Shown here piece by piece: positions 60,201-64,000 of a DNA stretch of 64,000 nucleotides. The notes below the pieces were generated by a model. That model searched no databases, was not told the DNA's origin, and was given only the letters and a program-made list of their open reading frames with translations. The DNA comes from JAPHSX01 sp039714395 (lineage in GTDB: Bacteria; Pseudomonadota; Gammaproteobacteria; Thiohalomonadales; Thiohalomonadaceae). Made by a program: the position numbers and the translations under genes. The DNA is taken from assembly GCA_039714395.1 (NCBI GenBank), contig JBDLJH010000003.1, forward strand, positions 103,267-167,266, written 5' to 3'. Positions within the stretch are counted from its first letter, which is position 1. Each line of letters begins with the position of its first letter.

Positions 60201-60746
60201 GTTCTCAGTCTCACGGCGGCGCTCCTTGTATTTGGAGATACCAGCGGCCTCCTCGAGGAAGGTGCGCAACTCTTCGGGCTTGGCCTCGATCAGGCGCGAG
60301 ATGGTGCCCTGCTCGATGATGGCGTAACTACGTGGCCCCAGACCTGTACCAAGGAAGATGTCGGTAATATCACGACGGCGGCAGCGTGTACCGTTAAGGT
60401 GGTAGAGCGACTGACCATCACGGGTAACGGTACGCTTAATCGAGATCTCGTTGTACTGGGCGTACTGACCACCAACGGTACCATCGGTATTATCGAACAC
60501 CAGTTCAATAGAGGCCTGACCGATCGGCTTGCGTGAATTGGAGCCGTTGAAGATAACATCTGTCATGGAGTCGCCACGCAGATTCTTGGCAGAGCTTTCG
60601 CCCATCACCCAACGTACAGCATCGATGGTGTTGGATTTACCACAACCGTTGGGGCCGACGATAGCAGTCAGGTTGGTCGGCAGGCCGATGGTGGTCGGGT
60701 CAACAAAAGATTTGAAGCCGGCGAGTTTAATCGTACTCAGTCGCAT
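57237..60746 (-). CDS. smc: Chromosome partition protein Smc
   Basis: The 1169-residue condensin ATPase has N-terminal Walker A IVGPNGCGKSN. Two long coiled-coil arms flank a hinge (about 510-640, with GWERAVECVLGDHLEAVCIDG). The C-terminal head has signature HLLSGGEKALTAVAMVF and Walker B PFCMLDEVDAPLDEANV. It organises chromosomes with ScpA and ScpB, encoded at 46955-48458. It is the first gene of smc-zipA-ligA. Confidence 0.98.
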   Translation of the reverse strand: MRLSTIKLAGFKSFVDPTTIGLPTNLTAIVGPNGCGKSNTIDAVRWVMGESSAKNLRGDSMTDVIFNGSNSRKPIGQASIELVFDNTDGTVGGQYAQYNEISIKRTVTRDGQSLYHLNGTRCRRRDITDIFLGTGLGPRSYAIIEQGTISRLIEAKPEELRTFLEEAAGISKYKERRRETENRMRHTRDNLDRLNDLREELDKQLNHLQRQAATAERYKTLKTEERTFKGQLQALRWRSLDGNMKGQEGQLREEETALEAQVAHQRAAEAELELKRETHVEATEAFNQIQSEFYGIGADIARMEQTIQHARERYQQQRQDLDQLERSWNEAQVHIDKDSTRIQELDATLAELEPKHQRAKEAEELSAATLAEAEQQMQEWQAKWETFNQEANEPSQTAQVERSRIQQLEQQDGQLQQRLKRLEDEQGILVGGNLDEEIELLTETRAEGEMKAEMLQEQLSGAVARINEQREQNHQDSRNLDEIRGELQSKRGRHASLEALQQAALGKRQGAVSEWLAAQNLDEAQRLAQGIKVSDGWERAVECVLGDHLEAVCIDGMDPLLGTLGSLEHGSLTLFDITTRGEGVSGDKGVALLSKVDSSWSLNGLLSGVYAAETLEEALAMRASLLGNESVITRDGLWLGASWLRVVRDADERSGVLHREQELKELTETIDGLDERSEQLQQSVEQGRVQLSQLEEERENSQRELNEANRGQSEINSQLSAKQARAEQIANRRERLHSDAGELQQQIADNEEQIKTSRSTLHQALERMEELALQREELNARRDELRERLEQSRQQARGDREAAQELTVRIQTMRTELDSTRQGLERVDQQLSQFAERREELKLALAEGDAPIEEKGLELEALLEKRMQVEERLNEARSQVGDVDHRLRELENERHKAEQQAQNIRSGLERLRMGWQESKVRRQTLQEQLGEGGFEVEQLLAELPDVANIQEWERQLETIGQRIQRLGPINLAAIEEYEQQSERKSYLDAQNADLIEAMETLENAIRKIDRETRTRFKETFDKVNKGLQEKFPRLFGGGHAYLELTGDDLLDTGVTVMARPPGKRNSTIHLLSGGEKALTAVAMVFSIFELNPSPFCMLDEVDAPLDEANVGRFCKLVKEMSEQVQFIFITHNKATMELATTLAGVTMHEPGVSRLVAVDVAEAMDLAGV

Positions 60747-61119
60747 AAGGGTCGTTTAATACCATTTTTTATAGTGAGCACCGGGTTACAGCATTCACCA
60801 ATATTCGTTAAAGATTAAAGTGGTTGGGCAATCATTCAATAAAAACAAAGTGTTAGTCCCTAACCTGCGATTATCCCGCGTCCTATGGCCGATTACCTTA
60901 ATATGGCTTCGACTCTGGGAGTCTGTCTGCTGCGGGAGATCGTAGCGAGCATAATAAGAGTGTATGAGCCAATATTCATGATTTTGAGGCGCATAGTCAC
61001 TCTACGCAACGAAAAATCAGGGATATTGGGGCCGCTCTCTTATCTGCGCAGTAGATCATCCCAAAGCAGACAGACTCCCGGCAGCTTTTCCGCTACAATT
61101 CCGGGCCGACAAAATTACC
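60747..61119. other. Intergenic region between smc and queF
   Basis: The region contains promoters for the divergent smc and queF genes and the hairpin element at 60917-61079. A short plus-strand open frame across the element has no family-like sequence. Confidence 0.5.
60917..61079. mobile_element. MITE-like hairpin element (copy 2)
   Basis: Perfect 15-bp terminal inverted repeats, GGGAGTCTGTCTGCT (60917-60931) and AGCAGACAGACTCCC (61065-61079), enclose 133 bp. The interior is also palindromic, centred on GCG-CAT-AGT-C-ACT-CTA-CGC. Core blocks AATATTCATGATTTTGAGG and GCAACG...GGGATATT resemble the element at 51970-52137. No target duplication is evident and it has no coding capacity. Confidence 0.75.
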
Positions 61120-61134
61120 ATGAAAGACACTATT

Positions 61135-61524
61135 ATGCCTAGCCAACCCAGTAAGGAACTTGAGACATTCGACAATCCGATGCCGGAGCGTGACTACACC
61201 ATTCGCATTGATATTCCCGAATTCACCTGCCTCTGTCCCAAGACCGGCCAGCCCGACTTCGCCACCATCCACATCGACTACGTGGCCGACAAACAGTGCA
61301 TTGAGCTGAAGGCGCTAAAGATGTACATGTGGTCCTACCGCGAAGAGGGCGCCTTCCACGAGAAGGTGACCAACACCATGCTAGACGACTTCGTCGCCGC
61401 CTGTAACCCCCGCTTTATGCGTGTTACCGGCAAATTCAACGTACGTGGTGGCATCTACACCACGGTGGTCGCCGAGCACCGGGCTGCCGACTGGACCCCA
61501 CCGCAACCGGTGAGCCTCCCCTAA
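61135..61524 (+). CDS. queF: NADPH-dependent 7-cyano-7-deazaguanine reductase (short QueF)
   Basis: QueF reduces preQ0 to preQ1 in queuosine synthesis. The 129-residue product from the ATG at 61135 is the single-domain form. The ATG at 61120 would add five residues. Motifs are FTCLCPKTGQPDFATIHIDY with the catalytic Cys and Asp, ELKALKMYMWSYREEGAFHEKVTN for NADPH binding, and GKFNVRGGI. It stands alone, so other queuosine genes lie elsewhere. Confidence 0.95.
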   Translation: MPSQPSKELETFDNPMPERDYTIRIDIPEFTCLCPKTGQPDFATIHIDYVADKQCIELKALKMYMWSYREEGAFHEKVTNTMLDDFVAACNPRFMRVTGKFNVRGGIYTTVVAEHRAADWTPPQPVSLP

Positions 61525-61548
61525 CAGGGAGCCATCTGCCCTAAAGCA

Positions 61549-62103
61549 TCAATCAGTATTGTGCAATTTTAGTGTAATCAGCTTGCCCAGTACCTGACGG
61601 ATATCACTAATGCTCGGGTAGTCAACCTGCCACGGCTCAGCAAAACCGCCATGACAGGTGATATGCATCACCTCAGGCTGGCGCTCCGATTGCAGGGTAT
61701 GCCGTACAAAGCGCGTAATCGTGATCACCACACTATCGTCCGCAGTGGCAAGTAACGATGCATAACGCGGTGACTCCTTCCAATCAACAATGTCCTCTTC
61801 ATCCTCCACTACAACTGTGACAACAAAGGTATCTGGCTCAATATGGCTATCTCCAGCACTGACAGAGCGTACTTCAACATTGCAGTGTGGTCGATAAAGA
61901 TCAACTTCCCCCTTGGCCACCACCACACCGCCTTGCAGAAACACCCGGGCATGTCCCACCGGGACAATTAACGCCGTATGCAGTGTAAAGCTACTACCTA
62001 CACTCACACGCGAACGTGGTGACTCCGCATCACGGACCGTGGCGTGTTGACAGGCAGACAACAGCAATACAGTAGCGACAAGACTAACTAGTTTCGGCAT
62101 CAT
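61549..62103 (-). CDS. Hypothetical lipoprotein
   Basis: The 184-residue protein has a lipobox LLSAC (C18). The mature part begins with a polar stretch and then a likely beta-rich domain: GSSFTLHTALIVPVGHARVFLQGGVVVAKGEVDLYRPHCNVEV. Two pairs of isolated Cys and His positions (PHCNVEV, HITCHGGF) could form a disulfide. No family is recognised. It converges on queF, with only 24 bp between stops, and is divergent from the FGGY kinase. Confidence 0.72.
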   Translation of the reverse strand: MMPKLVSLVATVLLLSACQHATVRDAESPRSRVSVGSSFTLHTALIVPVGHARVFLQGGVVVAKGEVDLYRPHCNVEVRSVSAGDSHIEPDTFVVTVVVEDEEDIVDWKESPRYASLLATADDSVVITITRFVRHTLQSERQPEVMHITCHGGFAEPWQVDYPSISDIRQVLGKLITLKLHNTD

Positions 62104-62157
62104 AACTTTCTCCAGGGTACCTCTAGCACCTTCATGGATAGAGCTTAGGAAAGCAAC

Positions 62158-63441
62158 GTGGAAAAAACGACCTTTATCGGCATCGACCTCGGCACCTCCG
62201 GGGTACGCGCCATCGCCATTGACACTGCAGGCAAGGTGCAGGCCGAGGCCAGTACTCCACTACCCGAACCGCTGCGCAATGGATCAGCCATTGAGCAGGC
62301 CCCTAAGCTATGGTGGCAAGCTGTAGAGGCGGTGCTCGATGAGATCACCGAACAACTCGATTCTGCCTCAATCCACGCCATTGCCGTTGACGGCACCTCC
62401 GGGACGGTACTGCTAAGCGATGAGCACAACAAGCCGCTGACAATGGGGCTGATGTACAACGACGGCCGTGCCGTCGAACAGACTCAGCGTATCAGTGAGC
62501 TCGCCCCGCGAGAAAGTGCAGCCCACGGCACCGGCTCGGGGCTGGCCAAGCTGCTATGGCTGCTGGAACATGACGGTAAAAATGCTCTTCGCGCCCACAT
62601 CCAGGCCGATTGGGTCGCCTCCCTGCTTAGCGGCAAACCCGGCATCTGTGACGTCAACAACGCCCTCAAACTCGGTTACGACCCGGTAACCCGCAACTGG
62701 CCTGAATGGATGGAACAACTCAAGCTGTCTACCGGCTTGCTGCCCAAAGTGGTTCCGGCAGGCCAGGTCATTGGCCCGATCCGCCCGGAACTGGCCGAAC
62801 GCTGGGGGCTAAGTGGTGAGACTGTTATTGTCAGCGGCACTACCGATTCCACCGCCGCCTTTATCGCCTCCGGGGCCTCCCAGCCTGGTGAGGCCGTCAC
62901 GGCCCTGGGTTCGACCCTGGTGCTAAAGGTGATCGCCGAGCAACCGGTATTTGCCCCCGAGTATGGCGTCTACAGCCACCCCTTTGGCGATCGCTGGCTG
63001 GTAGGCGGTGCCTCAAATTCCGGCGGGGCAGTGTTGCGCCAACATTTCACCGATGAGCAGATAGCCCGGTTAAGCCTTCAACTCAAGCCCGAGCTGCCCA
63101 CCGGCCTCAACTACACTCCCCTGCCATCACCAGGCGAACGCTTCCCCATCAACGACCCGCAACTGGAACCGATCCTGACTCCCCGCCCCGATGATGATGT
63201 GCAATTCTTTCAGGGACTACTGGAGGGGATCGCACGTATTGAAAAAGCAGGCTATGACCGACTGGCTGATCTGGGTGCCCCCTATCCGGTCTCTGTACGC
63301 AGCAATGGCGCTGGTGCCGTAAATGCTGCCTGGACAAGGATTCGGGGGCAAATGCTCGGTGTAGAGATGCTGCCTGCGACACACACCGAGGCGGCCTACG
63401 GTAGCGCGCTGCTGGCACGCAATGGGGCATCTGCTGTATAA
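62158..63441 (+). CDS. FGGY-family sugar kinase, probably D-ribulose kinase-like
   Basis: The GTG at 62158 follows TTAGGAAAG, giving 427 residues. The N-terminal ATPase signature FIGIDLGTSGVRAIAID is followed by AVDGTSGTVLLSD, MGLMYNDGRA and SGTTDSTAAFIASGA with the catalytic Asp. GEAVTALGSTLVLKV and SVRSNGAGAVNAAW come later. The length and sequence are nearer the short cyanobacterial/plant ribulose kinase group (SePSK, XK-1) than classical xylulokinase (about 485). It may feed ribulose phosphate into the pentose or Calvin cycle, but the substrate is not proven. cysZ follows 38 bp downstream. Confidence 0.88.
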   Translation: MEKTTFIGIDLGTSGVRAIAIDTAGKVQAEASTPLPEPLRNGSAIEQAPKLWWQAVEAVLDEITEQLDSASIHAIAVDGTSGTVLLSDEHNKPLTMGLMYNDGRAVEQTQRISELAPRESAAHGTGSGLAKLLWLLEHDGKNALRAHIQADWVASLLSGKPGICDVNNALKLGYDPVTRNWPEWMEQLKLSTGLLPKVVPAGQVIGPIRPELAERWGLSGETVIVSGTTDSTAAFIASGASQPGEAVTALGSTLVLKVIAEQPVFAPEYGVYSHPFGDRWLVGGASNSGGAVLRQHFTDEQIARLSLQLKPELPTGLNYTPLPSPGERFPINDPQLEPILTPRPDDDVQFFQGLLEGIARIEKAGYDRLADLGAPYPVSVRSNGAGAVNAAWTRIRGQMLGVEMLPATHTEAAYGSALLARNGASAV

Positions 63442-63479
63442 ACGCCCTTAAGCAAACAAATTAGAACAAGGAACACCTT

Positions 63480-64000
63480 ATGCTAGGAAAACCCTTCATC
63501 GGCGCGGCAGGACTTTTACAGGGACTCTCCCTGCTCAACACCTCCGGCCTACGACGCTTCGTCGCCATCCCGCTACTGATCAATGTGCTACTGTTCATCG
63601 GCTCCATCTATGTATTGGCCGCCCAGTTCAGCACCCTGGTCACCGAATGGCTCAGCTACCTGCCGGAGTGGCTAATGTGGCTGGAGTGGTTCTTCTGGGT
63701 AGTGTTCTCGCTGGGTGCGCTGCTGCTAGTGTTCTACACCTTTTCCATCATCGCCAATATCATTGCCTCGCCCTTTAACAGCCTGTTGGCCGAGGCGGTA
63801 GAGAAGCACCTCACCGGCCAGCCACTGCCACCGGGCAGCAGCTTTGCCCAGGCAATTAAGGATGCCCCACAGGCGATACTCGATGAACTGCGTAAACTCG
63901 GCTACATGGCGATGCTGGCGATCCCACTGCTTATCCTCTCCTTTTTTATCGCCCCCATCGCCCCCTTCCTATGGATGATTTTCAGTGCCTGGATGCTGGC
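63480..64000 (+). CDS. cysZ: CysZ-like sulfate permease, N-terminal part (cut by window edge)
   Basis: The ATG at 63480 follows AACAAGGAACACC. The first 173 residues show the CysZ/EI24 pattern: GAAGLLQGLSLLNTSGLRRFVAIPLLINVLLF, then FYTFSIIANIIASPFNSLLAEAVE, and a further hydrophobic pair near the edge. CysZ imports sulfate for cysteine synthesis as a membrane hexamer. The C-terminus lies beyond 64000. The FGGY kinase upstream may be co-transcribed. Confidence 0.9.
   Translation, partial: MLGKPFIGAAGLLQGLSLLNTSGLRRFVAIPLLINVLLFIGSIYVLAAQFSTLVTEWLSYLPEWLMWLEWFFWVVFSLGALLLVFYTFSIIANIIASPFNSLLAEAVEKHLTGQPLPPGSSFAQAIKDAPQAILDELRKLGYMAMLAIPLLILSFFIAPIAPFLWMIFSAWML

Noticed and set aside
60885..61142. 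85-residue plus-strand frame before queF
   Set aside because: It runs through the hairpin element and has no ribosome site or family-like sequence.

Overview
The window looks like a chromosomal segment of a free-living or symbiotic gammaproteobacterium with roughly balanced base composition. Support comes from the zipA-ligA-smc block, cmoA/cmoB, the yciV(rnaM)-yciO / trpS-scpA-scpB-rluB block, the yciB-yciI-bolA group and a Pro-Arg-His tRNA operon, all typical of Gammaproteobacteria. A probable SoxXA-binding lipoprotein (37938-38249), a PCuAC copper chaperone, a TtrS/TtrR-like sensor pair and a periplasmic metallo-beta-lactamase-fold hydrolase suggest a sulfur-oxidising, respiratory lineage (Chromatiales or a relative). 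That placement is inference; no rRNA is present to fix it.

Layout. Positions 1-2510 (minus) are the end of a chemotaxis cluster: a DUF4388-receiver protein, a CheB homologue whose catalytic Ser and His are replaced, and the start of an MCP. Positions 2924-4573 encode a lipoprotein with about 40 Lys-rich tetrapeptide repeats and a C-terminal FGE-sulfatase-like domain. After tRNA-Leu come an orphan sigma-54 activator, a copper chaperone, and a probable sensory unit made of a periplasmic sugar-binding-type protein and a PAS/GGDEF/EAL receptor (7410-11597). A tRNA operon with a strong promoter, folD, a DksA-like protein and an ABC exporter follow. Positions 15593-20516 (minus) run cysS, a NERD-like membrane protein, a PhnD-like-domain sensor kinase and a FixJ-like regulator. 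Positions 20619-36293 are mostly housekeeping: a K+ channel, two cyclophilins, lpxH, mltF, tadA, a DEAD-box helicase, guaA, nfo, cmoA/cmoB and a DMT permease. guaB lies just beyond at 36294-37754.

Positions 38335-44082 (plus) carry xseA, an M23 peptidase and a tightly overlapping four-gene set: TlpA-like thioredoxin, DUF4266 lipoprotein, DUF3570 outer-membrane protein and ApbE flavin transferase. slyD follows. The DUF3570 protein contains a D-x-x-T-G-A-S sequence matching the ApbE flavinylation consensus, which makes this the best candidate here for a poorly described redox system. After a decayed IS4-type element come guaD, a MagIII-like glycosylase, rluB, scpB, scpA, trpS, an M50 protease, yciO and rnaM (all minus), then yciB-yciI-bolA-ppiC (plus), ligA-zipA-smc (minus), queF, a lipoprotein, a ribulokinase-like FGGY kinase and the start of cysZ.

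Intergenic DNA holds several dispersed-repeat candidates. Two long hairpin elements of about 160 bp (51970-52137 and 60917-61079) have different terminal inverted repeats but related cores. There are also two 54-bp REP-like units beside ligA and a long palindrome upstream of guaA with a partial relative beside guaD.
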